Shown: positions 53,954 through 64,000 of the stretch, in pieces
How positions within the stretch are numbered: the first letter of the stretch is position 1
Layout of the letters: the number at the start of each line of letters is the position of its first letter
Source: Symbiodinium natans
Taxonomy: Eukaryota; Sar; Dinophyceae; Suessiales; Symbiodiniaceae
Assembly: GCA_905221605.1 (NCBI GenBank)
Contig: CAJNDS010002246.1
Span: 518,501 to 582,500, forward strand
Length of the DNA: 64,000 bases
Direction of reading: 5' to 3'
Made by a program: the position numbers and the translations under genes
Notes under the pieces: model-generated
Seen by the model: only the letters and a program-made list of their open reading frames with translations
Database searches by the model: none
What the model was told of the DNA's origin: nothing

Positions 53954-54150
53954 GGTTCCCGTACTACCCCCCCTCTATACTATTCTAGGGTTTAGCGTTT
54001 AGGGTTTAGGTTTAGTGTTTAGGGTCCCCCAACCACATAGGTTCCCCCTTAAATAACCTTAGCTAGGCCTAGTTACCCCTAAAAAGGCCTAAATTTGGGG
54101 GGGGGGGGGGGGTAACCGGGTACGTAGTATAAAGGGGGTAGTAGGGGAAC
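53954..54150. repeat. Half and full poly-G foldbacks separated by a TTTAGGG patch
   Basis: 53954-53985 reads GGTTCCCGTACTACCCCCCC, the complement of the right end of the full element at 54040-54150 (GGGGGTAGTAGGGGAAC). The half copy stops where AGGGTTTAGCGTTTAGGG begins (53987-54024). The full element then starts at GGTTCCCCCTTAAATAACC and has a ~16-base G run in its middle. Confidence 0.7.
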
Positions 54151-54211
54151 TCTTGATCTCCCTGTTCTGCGAAGGTAATCCGCCCAATGCCCGAAGGCCC
54201 TAGACTCTAGA

Positions 54212-54494
54212 CTACTATTTGCGAAAAAAACCGAGCAAAACTTAAAAAATGTTCTTCCTTTTAAGGGGCAATATAGGGATAACTATCCTACTAGGTGAAC
54301 AGAGCTTTGGCAGTCGTTACGTAAAGTTGAAATCCAGCGGTGGCAGTTGAGCCCGCATTGCACCCGCGATCGCTCGAGCAGGACAACAAACCCATAATGT
54401 CCGCTATTCAATCCCCCCCAACAAAGACCTTATAAGGGCAATATAGGGATCGTTCTTCTTTATTTCTTGGGTGGTTCTTATAAGCAAATAGTAG
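54212..54494. repeat. Split pair of 'CTACTATTTGCTTAAGAACC' arms
   Basis: The left arm CTACTATTTGCG (54212) and the right arm GGTTCTTATAAGCAAATAGTAG (ends 54494) belong to the 39431-39546 family. Between them, AAGGGCAATATAGGGAT-type sequence occurs twice in direct orientation (54263 and 54434), around ~130 bp of unrelated DNA. The structure is either two partial copies or one element with an insertion and duplicated flank. Confidence 0.65.
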
Positions 54495-54569
54495 GCAAGC
54501 CCCGCTGCCACACATATTCAATCGCCTCCTGCCTCACGGCCTGGACTCTCAATGTAAAGTGGCTACGGG

Positions 54570-54755
54570 ATTTGAGGGTTTAGGGTTTAGGGTTACAGGG
54601 TTTAGGGTTTAGGGTTTAGGGTTTAGGGTTTAGGGTTTAGGGTTTAGGGTTTAGGGTTTAGGGTTTAGGGTTTGCAGGGTTCAGGGTTCAGGGTTTAGGG
54701 TTTAGGGTTTAGGGTTTGGGGTTTGGGGTTTAGGGTTTAGGGTTTAGGGTTTAGG
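54570..54755 (+). repeat. TTTAGGG array with TTCAGGG and TTTGGGG blocks
   Basis: About 25 units. The main run (54595-54672) is nearly perfect; TTCAGGG, then TTTAGGG and TTTGGGG units follow. Confidence 0.94.
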
Positions 54756-55685
54756 TCTAGCAGCCCCTTGAGCCCCGGCACCTCGGCCTCGACCTCTGCC
54801 ACCGCAGAGGCGCCTTTGGCGGCGCTGCGGCCGGCGAGGACGACCTCCAGAGCCGGAGGGTTTAGGGTTTAGGGTTTAGGTTTTAGGGTTTAGGCTTTGG
54901 GGCTTACGGTATATTTGGAGTTTTGGGTTTATAGGGTTTAGGGTTCTGGGCTTATAGGGTTTAGGGTTACTTGGGTAACAGAATGTAGGATGTATAGGTA
55001 TGAGGGTTCGGGCTTCTGTTCATAGGGTTGAGGGCTTAGGGCTTTTTCATCGGGTTTAGGGTTTTGGGTCTACACAGAGCCGGGTTTGGGGGGATTATAG
55101 GGCCTTATAGGGTTTAGGGTTTAAGGGGTTTAGGGCTGTATTTAGGGTTTATAGGGTTTATAGGGTTTATAGGGTTTATAGGGTTTATAGGGTTTATAGG
55201 GTTTATAGTTTGTAGGGTTGGTGGCTTAGGGTTTCTTTCAGGGGCTTCGGCTTGCTCTAGGATTTATCGGCGACCTCATGGGATCTCTGCCCTAAACCCT
55301 AAACCCTAAACCCTAAACCCTAAACCCTAAACCCTAAACCCTAAACCCTAAAACCCTAAACCCTAAACCCTATAAACCCCAAACCCTGATTAATCCATGT
55401 CATGGAAGGCATGGCAGGCTCGTCGTGCAAAACCCCAACCTCCCCCCCTCTCCCGCCCCAAAAACGAAAAACAAAAAAGATAAACCCTAAACCCTCAACG
55501 CCCCGAAACAAACAAACCCCTAAACGCCAAACACCCCCCCCAAAAAAAAAAAAAAAAAAAGCCCTAAACCCCTAAACCCCCAAACCCCTAAACCCCCATA
55601 TAAACCAAAAACACCAAAACCTAAACCCCTAAACCCTGCACCCACAACCGCCAAAACCCCAATATAAACCCAAACAACCACTAGA

Positions 55686-55770
55686 TCCAAGAGTAGCCTA
55701 GGTATAAAAAGGGCGCCCTCTTTGCTAGGGGGTTAGAAGGGATCCTAAACCCTAAACAAAAGGGAATAAG
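55686..55770. repeat. 'CCAAGAGTAG' family copy containing CCTAAACCCTAAAC
   Basis: CCAAGAGTAGCCTAGGTATA, AAAAAGGGCGCCCTC, GAAGGGATCCTAAACCC, then TAAACAAAAGGGAATAAG match 9601-9789. At the place where the other copies have a single CCTAAACCC-like motif, this copy has nearly two units. Confidence 0.72.
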
Positions 55771-55984
55771 CCGAATCCGAATCCGAATAGCCCTAGACCC
55801 TAAACCCTAAACCCCAAACCCCCAACCCCAAACCCTAAACCATAGGCCGCCCGCGCCAGGCGGCGGCCGGTACAACTGAACGCTACCGCTTCGAGATCTG
55901 CTTGCTTTGCCAAGCAGATCGAGCTTGCCACACCTGATGCATCCCTGCTAGCCATAGGGCACAATGTAATAATGGATTAACCCT

Positions 55985-57465
55985 AAACCCCCGACGCGCG
56001 ACCCTGGCGGGGGAGGTCGGGCCTAAGAAGCTGTTGCGCCCCCGCCAGGCTGCCCCCGCCAGGGTTGCCCCCGCCAGGGTTGGGTTTTTTTCGCTTGCCA
56101 GGGTTGCCCCCGCCAGGGTTGCCCCCGTTAGGGTTGCCCCCGCCAGGGTTGCCCCTGCCAGGGTTGCCCCCGTCAGGGTTGCCTCCGGCAGGGTTGCCCC
56201 CGCCAGGTTGCCCTTGTGCCAGGGTTGCCCCCGCCAGGGTTGTTCCAGGGTTGCCCCTACCAGGCTTGCCCCCGCCAGCCCCCGCCAGGGTTGCCCTTGT
56301 GCCAGGGTTGCCCCCGCCAGGGTGACATCCGGTTGCCCCCCCGAAATTGGCCTCGCCGCCTCTTCAGGAATTGTGCACCTGTATGCTTCGTCGTTCTTCT
56401 GTATGAAGGGCCCTGCCAAAGTTCTCCATTAGTGGCCCCCGCCAGGGTCCAGACATATATACATATATATATATATGTTTATACCTCACCTTGCCCCTGC
56501 CAGGGTTGCCCCCGCCAGGGTTGCTTGTCTCCGAGGTTTGCCCCCACCAGGGTTGCCTCTGCCAGGGTTGCCCCCCGCCAGGGTTGCCCCCCGCCAGGGT
56601 TGCCCCCGCCAGGGTTGCCCGCCAGGATGCCCCAGGGTTGTCCCCGCCATTTTTCATATTTTTAATCTACATTTTCTATCTTCTAATATTCCTTTCAGGA
56701 ATTCCACTAATAATGAAATGGCATTTTTTCCTTGCATTATGAGTAAAGATTTCTATGGAAAGATATTAATTCTCGATCTATATCTTCTTCAAATTCATTT
56801 CGGCTCTCTTCTTTCTCACATCCAGTGAATGCAGTAGAAGCATGTGGATTACTTACTCCTTTACATATCGTACCTGAATGGTATTTCTTATGCCAAATGC
56901 TATGCTAAAAGCTGTACCATATAAAATGCAGGATTCATTATCTTTCATCCTATTTTACTTTATGAGAAGTCTTTCAATGTCATTCTATTTTATAATTAAG
57001 ACGTCCAGTAGATTTAATGGTTTTTATCGCAACCCCGCCGGGTTGCCCCCAGTTTTACCCCTGCCAGGGTTGCCCCCACCAGGGTTGCCCCCACCAACGT
57101 TGCCCCCGCCAGGGTTGCCGCCGAGTTAGGGTTGCCCTTGGCAGGGTTGCCCCGCCAGGGTTGCCCCCGCCAGGGTGACATTGCCCTCGCCGGGTTGCCC
57201 TGTCAGGGTTCCGCGCCTCCTGACGTCGCCTACTCAGGAATTGTGCACCTTCTCTGCGACGGCCCTACCCACCTCGTCCTCTTCGCGCCTGGCGAGGCTT
57301 CGTCGTCCTTCTCTATGAAGGTTGCCGAGCAGGGCTTCAAGTGCCATATGGGCCCCAGATGCTTGAAGGGCCCTGTCAAAGTTCTCTATTAATTAATTGC
57401 CAGGGTTTCCCATTAGTAGTCGCCCCCGCCAGGGCCCCGCCAGGGTTGCCCCCGCCAAGGTTGAC

Positions 57466-57498
<33 letters not shown>

Positions 57499-57610
57499 AA
57501 TAAGAAAGTGTTTTTTATACAAAACAACCTCGCCTTGCCCCTTCCAGGGTTGCCCGTGCCAGGGTTGCCCGTGCCAGGGTTGCCCCCGCCGCTGCCCTTG
57601 GCTTGGGCCA
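55985..57610. repeat. 15-bp GTTGCCCCCGCCAGG minisatellite in four blocks
   Basis: Main blocks are 56036-56335, 56490-56650, 57035-57225 and 57420-57600, separated by non-repeat DNA. The plus strand reads VAPAR or LPPPG pentapeptides. The minus strand reads AGATL, giving a frame (55883-56419) with ten or more consecutive A-T-L-x-x units like pentapeptide-repeat proteins. Flanks are duplicated: GGAATTGTGCACCT occurs at about 56369 and 57236, GGGCCCTG(C/T)CAAAGTTCTC at about 56409 and 57369, and ACATATATA tracts at about 56452 and 57463. A ~1-kb segment was therefore copied. Confidence 0.9.
56660..57030. other. AT-rich unique insert between minisatellite blocks
   Basis: A sharp compositional contrast: 350 bp of AT-rich DNA (TTTCATATTTTTAATC, TCATTCTATTTTATAATTAAG) within GC-rich minisatellite. 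No gene or terminal repeat is seen. It may be an insertion. Confidence 0.55.
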
Positions 57611-57965
57611 AAGAAGCCCTTGCGCCAGCGGGTGGCCGGGCCTTCCGCGCTTGGCCTTCGCCATTCTGCCATATGGATGAGCTTGGGTCCGGAATTGGGC
57701 TTGAGGGTCACAGTATGGGTGAAACAGATTGTCCCGCTCCCTGTTGATCCAGGAAAGTGTAGGCTCAAGCAACAGCAGCAGTCAACACGTCCCACCCCGG
57801 CCAGCGGGGAGACTCGAGGTGTAAGCCCCCTTGATAGGGGGGCCGTGGAGGGTAGACGCTCTAAACCCGAAAAAGGCGGCAGTTTGGGTGGCTGGGGTGG
57901 GATCCGCTGCACCGAGGCGGCCCGACCCGCCACCACTGGCGCGGGTCGGGACCGCGGCACTTTGG
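57611..57965. other. GC-rich unique stretch, no supported gene
   Basis: Frames on both strands are open for long distances (57376-57960 minus, 57620-57982 plus) because stops are rare in GC-rich DNA and the minisatellite continues the frame. Composition and overlap give no support for a gene. Microsatellite-like CAACAGCAGCAG lies at about 57770. Confidence 0.45.
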
Positions 57966-58090
57966 AACACCCTAAACCCTAAACCCTAAACCCTAAACCT
58001 TGCAGCGCTGGCCTCCAAGGGTTCGGGCGCGCGCTGCAGCAGGTGCGCGGCCGCGGCGGTTCCGATGCGACCGGCGCCTGGCACCAAGTC

Positions 58091-58346
58091 GTTTAGGTTT
58101 AGGGTTTAGGGTTTAGGGTTTAGGGTTTAGGGTTTAGGGTTTAGGGTTTAGGGTTTAGGGTTTAGGGTTTAGGGTTTAGGGTTTAGGGTTTAGGGTTTAG
58201 GGTTTAGGGTTTAGGGTTTAGGGTTTAGGGTTTAGGGTTTAGGGTTTAGGGTGTAGGGTTTAAAGTTTAGGGTTTAAAGTTTAGGGTTTAGGGTGTAGGG
58301 TTTAGGGTTTAGGGTTTAGGGCTTAGGGTTTAGGGTTTAGGTTTTT
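58091..58346 (+). repeat. Long TTTAGGG array
   Basis: About 23 perfect units from 58091 to 58250, then a degenerate part with GTGTAGGG and TTTAAAG variants. Together with 30142-30388 it is one of the two purest long tracts. Confidence 0.96.
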
Positions 58347-59290
58347 AGGGTTTATAGAGGTTTTAGGGTTTAGAGTCTAGGGTTTAGGGTGTTAAGGGCC
58401 TTAGGGCTTTTTAGGGTTTAGAGGCTGATTTTCGGGTTGCGTTTAGGGCTTTCCGGGTTTCAAGGGTTTAAGGGACTTGCGCTTGGGGTGTAGTTAAGAG
58501 GCTGCGGTTTAGGGTTAACAGGTTTAAGGGTTGAAGGGTTTAGGCTGAAGGGTTCATAAAAGGTTTTTTGGGATTTATGACCTTAGGGGCTTTAAGGGCT
58601 TGCGGGTTTACGGATTGGGGCTTAGGGCTTAGGGTTTCTGAGTTTGTGTGGTCTTCTCGGTCCCACCCACGCGTCCTCACACAACTCTTTACAGGAGCCG
58701 ACCCAAAAACATGTTTCTGTGATTTAGGATTTAGCGTTTAGGGTTTCGGGCTTCAGGAGTCTGCTTAAAACCAAGATGAAGCGTGCTTGAGTAACGACTT
58801 CGTCATGCCAAACCAGCTGCAAGTAGCGACTCGAGGAAGGCGTGGCAGGGCTGCAAGTCTGGACGGACCCCATCGGAAGCGGGGCGACCGCTGTTCTCCC
58901 ACCGACCGGCTTCCATGGTGGGCCTCTGGTGCAGTGTCGCCGCAATCCTCCGCGGTCTCGGCCTCGAATCGCCTATCCTTGGCTTTGGCGGGGGCGTGTG
59001 GGCCAAGGCTTTCATCCGGGATGGCCGTGCGTTCGCCCTGTCCTCCTGACAATTTCAGGGTACATAGTTGCTACTCCCCATTCTTGGATCGCTATAGCCA
59101 CCACTTCCGCCGGAGCGCTAAGGGTTCAGGGCTACCATCTGCGTTGACACACAGGTCAACACGCACACCCATATTGTGCAACAAAACCCGGAAGCCCAAA
59201 ACCCCACCCCCGCCCCCACAACCCACCCAAACCCAGACCCCGGGGAGGATCCAAAAAGTAGATCCCCTTAAGGGCTCCTAGTTAAAGACG

Positions 59291-59366
59291 ACCCAAGAGT
59301 AGAGGGTACTCTTTGGGAAAGGCTCCACAACATGACCCAACAATAGTACAGGGTACTATTTTGGGG
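59291..59366. repeat. Diverged 'CCAAGAGTAG' element running into CCCTAAA
   Basis: CCCAAGAGTAGAGGGTACTC at the left and AATAGTACAGGGTACTATTT at the right. The final GGGGCCTAAACCC passes directly into the CCCTAAA island at 59367. Confidence 0.55.
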
Positions 59367-60757
59367 CCTAAACCCTAAACCCAAAACCCAAAACCCAAAA
59401 CCCTAAACCCAGAAACCCAAAAACCTAAACCCTAAACCCTAAACCCTAAACCCTAAACCCTAAACCCTAAACCCTAAACCCACCCTCCCAGGGGTCTGGG
59501 AAGCCTGCCTCCCAGCAGAAGCACCCGTGCGGCGCGCCGCGCGAGGCGGCCACGCAGGCGGGCCGGACGGACGACGAGGCCGAGCGCGCACCTGCTTAGA
59601 CCAATGATTTACAGGGCTTATACTGTAAGGTTGAAGGATTAGGGTTTAGGGTTGAGGGTTGAGGGTTTAGGGTTGAGGGTATAGGGTTTAGGGTTTAGGG
59701 TTTAGGGTTTAGGGGGGCTCACAGGAGTGGAGATTTTTAGGGTTGTCGGGCTGAGGGTTCTAGACGCCATAAACCCTGGAATTCAGCCCTGAAGGCTTAA
59801 AGGGCTCATGGCTTTGGAGGTTTAGGATAAACCCTAAACCCTAAACCCACACTGTATACACCCTAAACACTAAATCCTAGACCCTACCCTAGACCCTAGA
59901 CCCTAAACCCTATGCCCTAAACCCTAAACCCGAAACCCTAAACCCTAAACCCTGAACCCTGAACCCGAAACCCTAAACTCTAAACCCTAAACCCCAAACC
60001 CTAGCCCAAACCTCAAGCCCTAATAACTTGCCAGTGCTTAGTAGGAAAGGAGGAAATCTACCTGGAACCTAGTTGAACAAGTTCGTACTAAGGTAGGAGC
60101 TGGGCTTGCTTAGGGTTTAGGGTTTAGGGTTTACAGTTTAGGTTTAGGGTTTAGGGTTTCTCTAATAAGCATGAACCTTCCCGTCTGGCTTTACGTCGAG
60201 CCACGCCTTGAAATTTCAAACGCCCGAATCCCAGCAATTTCAGGTCAGTGGGGGCCTGGCCCCCTAAACCCTAAAATCTAAACCTTGAACCCTAAACCCT
60301 AACCCCTACCCTAAACCCCCAACCCCAAACCCCAAACCCGAAACCCTAATGAAGCCCTTTCAACCCCGAGCCCAAAACAGCCCAGACCCGCAGTCCTAAA
60401 CCTGAACCTAGCGGAACAACTTCACCAGGACAACCTGGAATTTTTAGTAGGGAATGAAGAAATGAGGTACCATGCATAACCCCTAAAAGGGTATATTTTG
60501 GGGTATACAAGGTGCTGAACTCCCTTGTTCCCTACTACGAACCAGTCGGTTTTGGGAGATCGCCACATCCGGAAGACAGAGGTTATGGGTTCAGGGATTA
60601 ACTAGTGACAACGAACTTGAGCGACCTGAGCGAAGCAGCATGTAGCAATCTACACCCAAGAATCCGCCCCGCCACACCAAACACCCAACATTTCCTAACG
60701 CCCTGTGGGTAATTCCTGCACACCGAAACCCCAAACCTCCAAACCTCAAGCCAAGAA

Positions 60758-60922
60758 CCGTAGACCCTATAGACCCTATAGACCCTATAGACCCTAGAGA
60801 CCCTAGAGACCCTAGAGACCCTAGAGACCCTAGAAACCCTAGAGACCCTAGAGACCCTAGAGACCCTAGAGACCCTAGAGACCCTAGAGACCCTAGAGAC
60901 CCTAGAGACCCTAGAGACCCTA
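60758..60922 (-). repeat. ACCCTAGAG / ACCCTATAG nonamer array
   Basis: Four ACCCTATAG units followed by about thirteen ACCCTAGAG units (one ACCCTAGAA), then back to CCCTATAA and CCCTAAA. This is an almost homogeneous 9-bp telomere-like variant. Confidence 0.95.
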
Positions 60923-61440
60923 TAACCCTAAACCCTACACCCTAAACCCTAACCCCAAACCCTAAACCCTACACTTCTGCTTCCGCCGGGCCGCAGCGCG
61001 CCGGTGGCCTGGATCCGCCCCCGCGGTGGCAGCGGGGATCTGATGGTTCGTTGCTAGAAGGTTCCCGGGGTAGTTCTGTCCAAGGAATGTAGGGTTTGGG
61101 GTTTAGGGTTTAGGGTTTAGGGTTTAGGGTTTAGGGTTTAGGGTTTAGGATTTAGGAACAGAAGGAGGTTTCACTGCTATTATAGGGTCCCCTTGAAGGC
61201 TCATGGCTAGCTACGTGTGGGGTTTAGGGTGTGGGGTTCTTGCTAGTTCACAAGTGGGGTTACATCACCCTTGCGTAGTGATCCAGTGAACCCTAAGCCC
61301 TAAACCCTAAACCCTGAACCCTACTTTGCAAGTACCGACGAGCCTTCAAGCGGGCCTGTTTAACGCTGATGGGGCTGATGCGGTCTTAAGTGTCTCGGTT
61401 TCTGCTGGGGGTTGCATGGTTTAGGGTTTAGGGTGTAGCT

Positions 61441-62240
61441 TTTTTCCAATGAGCAGAGCTCCCGACGAACAATAATTAATTGCAGACTGTAGTGTCAGTG
61501 AGAACCAACAAGAAAAGTTGGGGCATGCAGCTCCGTGTATCCGAACAGAAGAGAAATAACCCCGAGCAACTACCAAGAGAGGCCGAAGCCTGGAGTTATT
61601 CACGTGAAGGGCAGCGATCTGGATAATGCTTGAGCTTTGAGTTGTCGTAAATGTTCTGAAAGACTTTCGGGTTGAGGCTTTTGGGCCGGGCTTTTGGATC
61701 TCAAAGCATTTTGGGAAGGGTTTAAGGCTAAAACGGTTTGATGGTCTACTTGACGATTGAGAATCGACCCTCAGCAACTATAGAAACCCTAACGCCCGGA
61801 ATTCCAAAGACCCTCAAACACCAAAGGACACACTGTGACCTAGAACGATGAAGAAACTAAGCCCAACAAAAGCAAGAAACCTAAAGACCCTAAACAACCT
61901 ACTCATAAAACTTACTGACCCAAAACCCAAAGAAATAAAAGTTGAAACTTTCAGAATAAACTACCTTACAAGAAGCCCAAAAGTTGAAAAGTTGGGTTTT
62001 GAGCCAGTAAGAAAAAACCCTGCTACCCAAAGCCCAGACCCATACATAAAGTATATACCCATGAACCCTGAAGCTTCCCCCCCCCCTCCCCGAAAAACAA
62101 AATAAGTAAAGTACCTAACTCAAAGCATACACTAAACCCAAGCAAAACAATTTCAGAAGGCTATATTGAAAAACAAACCTAGAATACTTAACCCCTACCA
62201 CCCTACAAACCCTAGCCAGCCCTAAGCCTTAGTCTGAGAA
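61441..62240. other. Unique, A-rich sequence without a supported gene
   Basis: A minus frame (61421-61777, 118 codons) begins in unique DNA and ends in TTTAGGG repeats. A plus frame (61848-62105, 85 codons) is Lys/Pro-rich. Neither shows motifs. CCCTAAA-like words are scattered but form no array. Confidence 0.45.
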
Positions 62241-62439
62241 CCCTAAACCCCTAACGCCAAACCCTGAACCCTTGACCCTAAACTCGAAACCCGCCCGCCC
62301 CCCCTCAAAGCTCTATTGGGGTAGGCGGGCGCAGTCGTGCGCTCAGCGAGACCAGGGCAGGCTCTGCTGGGCTGCAGAGTTTGCCAACCGCACCCCTGAG
62401 GGGTCGCCAAGCTAGAGCCGCCTAGCTCACTTTTAAAAC

Positions 62440-62640
62440 CTGGCCCTGGTTTGGCCTGGCCCGGCCCTCGCCCTGGCCCTCTGGCCCTGGCGCTCTTTGG
62501 CCCGGCCCTGGCCTGGCCCTCCTGGCCCTGGCCCTGGGCGGCCTGGCCCTCCCTGGCCCTGGCCCCTCACCCGGCCCTGCCTGCCCGCCTCACACTGCCC
62601 CTTGGCCTGGCCCTCCCTGTGCTCTGGCCCTGGCAGACTG
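62440..62640 (+). repeat. GGCCCT/GGCCTGG GC-rich minisatellite
   Basis: Irregular repeats of CCTGGCCCTGGCC over 200 bp. Both strands are open for 75-95 codons only because the DNA lacks A/T. Its Ala/Pro/Trp/Leu or Gly/Arg translations are not taken as a protein. Confidence 0.9.
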
Positions 62641-62682
62641 CACCCCTGTCTCGGCAACCTCTTCACGCCTCAATTTGCAAAA

Positions 62683-62886
62683 GAGAGGGCCCTTCGGCCC
62701 AGACCGTCCCCTTCGCGCAAACCTGAAGGGGAGTCCTTTGCCTTATGGACCCAAGTGACCCACAACCTGCAAGTTCACGCCTGAGTTTTCTGTGAGAGGG
62801 CCCTTCGGCCCAGACCGTCCCCTTCGGCCCAGACCGTCCCCTTCGCGTAAACCTGAAGGGGAATCCTTTGCCTTATGGCCCCAAGA
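62683..62886 (+). repeat. ~110-bp tandem duplication with GGCCCAGACCGTCCCC
   Basis: AGAGGGCCCTTCGGCCCAGA starts at about 62685 and 62796. CCTGAAGGGGA(G/A)TCCTTTGCC follows in both copies. In the second copy the 20-bp segment CGGCCCAGACCGTCCCCTTC is itself doubled. Confidence 0.9.
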
Positions 62887-62962
62887 AAAACCCAGAAGTC
62901 TAGTCACTAAAGGCTTGGGCTGTTCTAAATTTCAGAATCCTCCGAGAATGTTCGACGTGTGA

Positions 62963-63062
62963 GTTTTGAATGGTTGCCTTAGTTTGGGCTGGCTCCGGCT
63001 CGGTTTCGCGGATTTTGAATGGCTGGCTTGGCTTTGGCTGGCTCCGATTTGGTTTCGCAGTG
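62963..63062 (+). repeat. ~49-bp tandem duplication
   Basis: TTTTGAATGGTTGCC...GGGCTGGCTCCGGCTCGG (about 62965) and TTTTGAATGGCTGGC...GGCTGGCTCCGATTTGG (about 63013) are adjacent copies, each ending GGTTTCGC. Confidence 0.8.
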
Positions 63063-63815
63063 AGTTGTGATAGGGTGGCCTTGGGGTGGGCATGTCTTCA
63101 CACTATTGCGTTCAGCTGACCCGTGCTACACCCTAAACCCTAAACCCTAAAACCTAAACCCTAAACCCGACACTCCCGGGCCTTGCCTTCTTGAGGGAAT
63201 CGCATGGGAACAGCGCGCCTGCCGCGCAAAGGTTTCGGGGTTGGGGGTTTGCAGTTGGGGTTTAGGGTCATCAGCTTCGGTTTGAGGCTTCTATTTTCTT
63301 TGGTGTTCAGGCTTCTTTAGGGCTTATTAGAGCTTAAGATCCTGCTTTCCGGGCTTAGCGTGTTCAGGCCCTCTAGCTCCAAAGGCAACAGGCGCTTCGG
63401 CGCCTGCGTCGTATCCCCCCAGAATGACCCTTTAAAGGACTATATATGAATCCTCATTCCCAAATTCCACACACACACACAGCTGGTAAAAACAAAAAAC
63501 ATAAGATCCCGAATGCCTACACCCTCGACTAAGGGGCTTAAGATTATATGGTCTTTACGGATAGCGATGCAAAAAGGAAATCTTGTATAGCCAAAAATAG
63601 AAAGTGAACATGTTATCCAGTCTTTGCATAGAATTGGATGAAGACTCTAAAAAATAGTATGTATATAAAACTCTAAAATCATTGTTTATGAAGTGACTAA
63701 GCTTTATATGGGCACATGATGGTAGTCGGAAAAAACGGTCCGCTTTCGAGGTCCTCCTGCCCAAAGACCTGCACCACAAAACCAGAACCAGAATGGGATC
63801 GTGGGTGGGAGGTGT
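63063..63815. other. Unique sequence with small repeats
   Basis: Contains a five-unit CCCTAAA patch at 63130-63167 and (CA)n at 63470-63480. An AT-rich stretch at 63430-63780 has a minus frame of 74 codons with no motif. No gene is supported. Confidence 0.5.
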
Positions 63816-64000
63816 TCAGGATTTAGGGTTCAGGGTTCAGGGTGTTAGGGTGTTGGGGTGTTAGGTGTTAGGGTCTTCGGCTCTTGGGGTCTTCGGGTGT
63901 TTGGGTCTCAGGGTCTTAGGGTGTCAGGGTCACAGGGTCTTGGGGTGTTAGGGTTCAGGGTTTAGGGTTTGGGGTTTAGGGCTTAGGGTTTTGCGCCCCT
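63816..64000 (+). repeat. Degenerate telomere-like tail
   Basis: TTCAGGG, GTTAGGGT, GTCTTAGGG and TTTAGGG variants run to the window end, including several GTGTTAGGG-like units. The purity is too low for an active telomere, and the sequence ends in GCGCCCCT rather than repeats. Confidence 0.85.

Larger units (their letters stand above)
50466..55850. repeat. Second mosaic of telomere-like islands
   Basis: Structure as in the 9.4-40 kb region. Islands include 50480-50543 (TTTAGGG), 51130-51175 and 51222-51285 (CCCTAAA), 51364-51500 (TTTAGGG variants), 51857-51925 (CCCTAAA), 52320-52450 (TTTAGGG/TTTGGGG), 52664-52770 (TTTAGGG) and 55289-55385 (CCCTAAA). 55145-55205 is a TTTATAGGG nonamer array of about seven units. 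Spacers appear unique except for the foldback families listed. Confidence 0.92.
57966..61440. repeat. Third mosaic of telomere-like islands
   Basis: Includes 57969-57998 (CCCTAAA), 58091-58390 (TTTAGGG), 59367-59482 (CCCTAAA with CCCAAAA variants), 59637-59715 (TTTAGGG), 59827-60010 (CCCTAAA), 60108-60160 and 61090-61155 (TTTAGGG). Spacers are GC-rich and unique as far as I can see. A 164-codon plus frame at 58787-59281 lies partly in such a spacer and is not convincing. Confidence 0.9.

Noticed and set aside
57376-57960. 194-codon minus frame across minisatellite and GC-rich DNA
   Set aside because: Overlaps plus frames of similar length; composition explains the lack of stops.
58787-59281. 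164-codon plus frame
   Set aside because: GC-rich spacer with open frames on both strands; the C-terminal part is Pro/Thr low complexity and no motif is visible.
61421-61777. 118-codon minus frame
   Set aside because: Its end runs into TTTAGGG repeats and the sequence shows no recognisable domain; left as unique DNA.
63816-64000. Chromosome-end telomere at the window edge
   Set aside because: The repeats are highly degenerate and the window ends in non-repeat sequence; purer tracts lie in the interior.
1-64000. Dinoflagellate spliced-leader relic, rRNA or tRNA genes
   Set aside because: I looked for the conserved CCGTAGCCATTTTGGCTC leader core and tRNA B-box words and found only partial chance matches (for example CCGTAGCCATG near 19580).

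Overview
The window looks like nuclear DNA of a eukaryote, and almost all of it is repetitive. I find no convincing intact protein gene, rRNA or tRNA. The dominant signal is the heptamer TTTAGGG/CCCTAAA, the plant-type telomere repeat also used by dinoflagellates and many apicomplexans. It occurs as dozens of interstitial islands rather than at one end. The islands sit with CA/TG, (ACAT)n, (ACAG)n and (TAG)n microsatellites, an 11-bp GTAT-phased repeat, many short foldback elements and several satellites. I infer an alveolate, most likely a dinoflagellate of the Symbiodiniaceae type (roughly 60% sure). A coccidian such as Eimeria, also known for dispersed AAACCCT heptamers, is the main alternative, but the CAG repeats typical of Eimeria are absent. 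In the feature table, arrays reading TTTAGGG on the given strand are '+', and arrays reading CCCTAAA are '-'.

Layout. Positions 1-3840 hold a decaying satellite with an internal palindrome; its units keep a perfect 9-bp-arm hairpin. Positions 3840-5060 are unique sequence with one foldback element. Positions 5060-9377 are a 4.3-kb AT-rich satellite of nested palindromes with GGGCCGGCCC cores every ~420-470 bp. From 9.4 to 40 kb is a mosaic: telomere-like islands (20-250 bp, both orientations) alternate with 50-300-bp non-telomeric spacers. Many spacers are members of at least eight small foldback (MITE-like) families. Positions 40.0-42.6 kb hold microsatellites and unique DNA. Positions 42.6-44.4 kb hold a ten-copy ~177-bp tandem array.

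Positions 44.4-46.7 kb are the least repetitive stretch. They contain the only gene candidate: a minus-strand frame of ~275 codons broken by one TAA. A 51-bp minisatellite that reads as a 17-residue repeat follows at 46.8-47.4 kb. Next come a TTATCATAATTATGATAA palindrome cluster, a G-rich block, an AT-rich 77-bp satellite (48.1-49.3 kb) and microsatellites (49.4-50.35 kb). Telomere-like islands resume at 50.4-55.85 kb. A 15-bp GTTGCCCCCGCCAGG minisatellite fills 55.98-57.6 kb; its minus strand reads as AGATL pentapeptides. Islands return at 57.97-61.4 kb. The end (61.4-64 kb) is unique DNA, GC-rich minisatellites and a degenerate telomere-like tail.

No gene network can be described. The window's interest is the relation between foldback elements and telomere-like repeats. 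Two foldback copies stop abruptly inside an arm where CCCTAAA repeats begin. One foldback has a CCCTAAA array inside it. One CCCTAAA array is flanked by a 28-bp direct duplication. These patterns fit repeated capture or synthesis of telomere repeats at breaks, an inference that needs genome-wide comparison.
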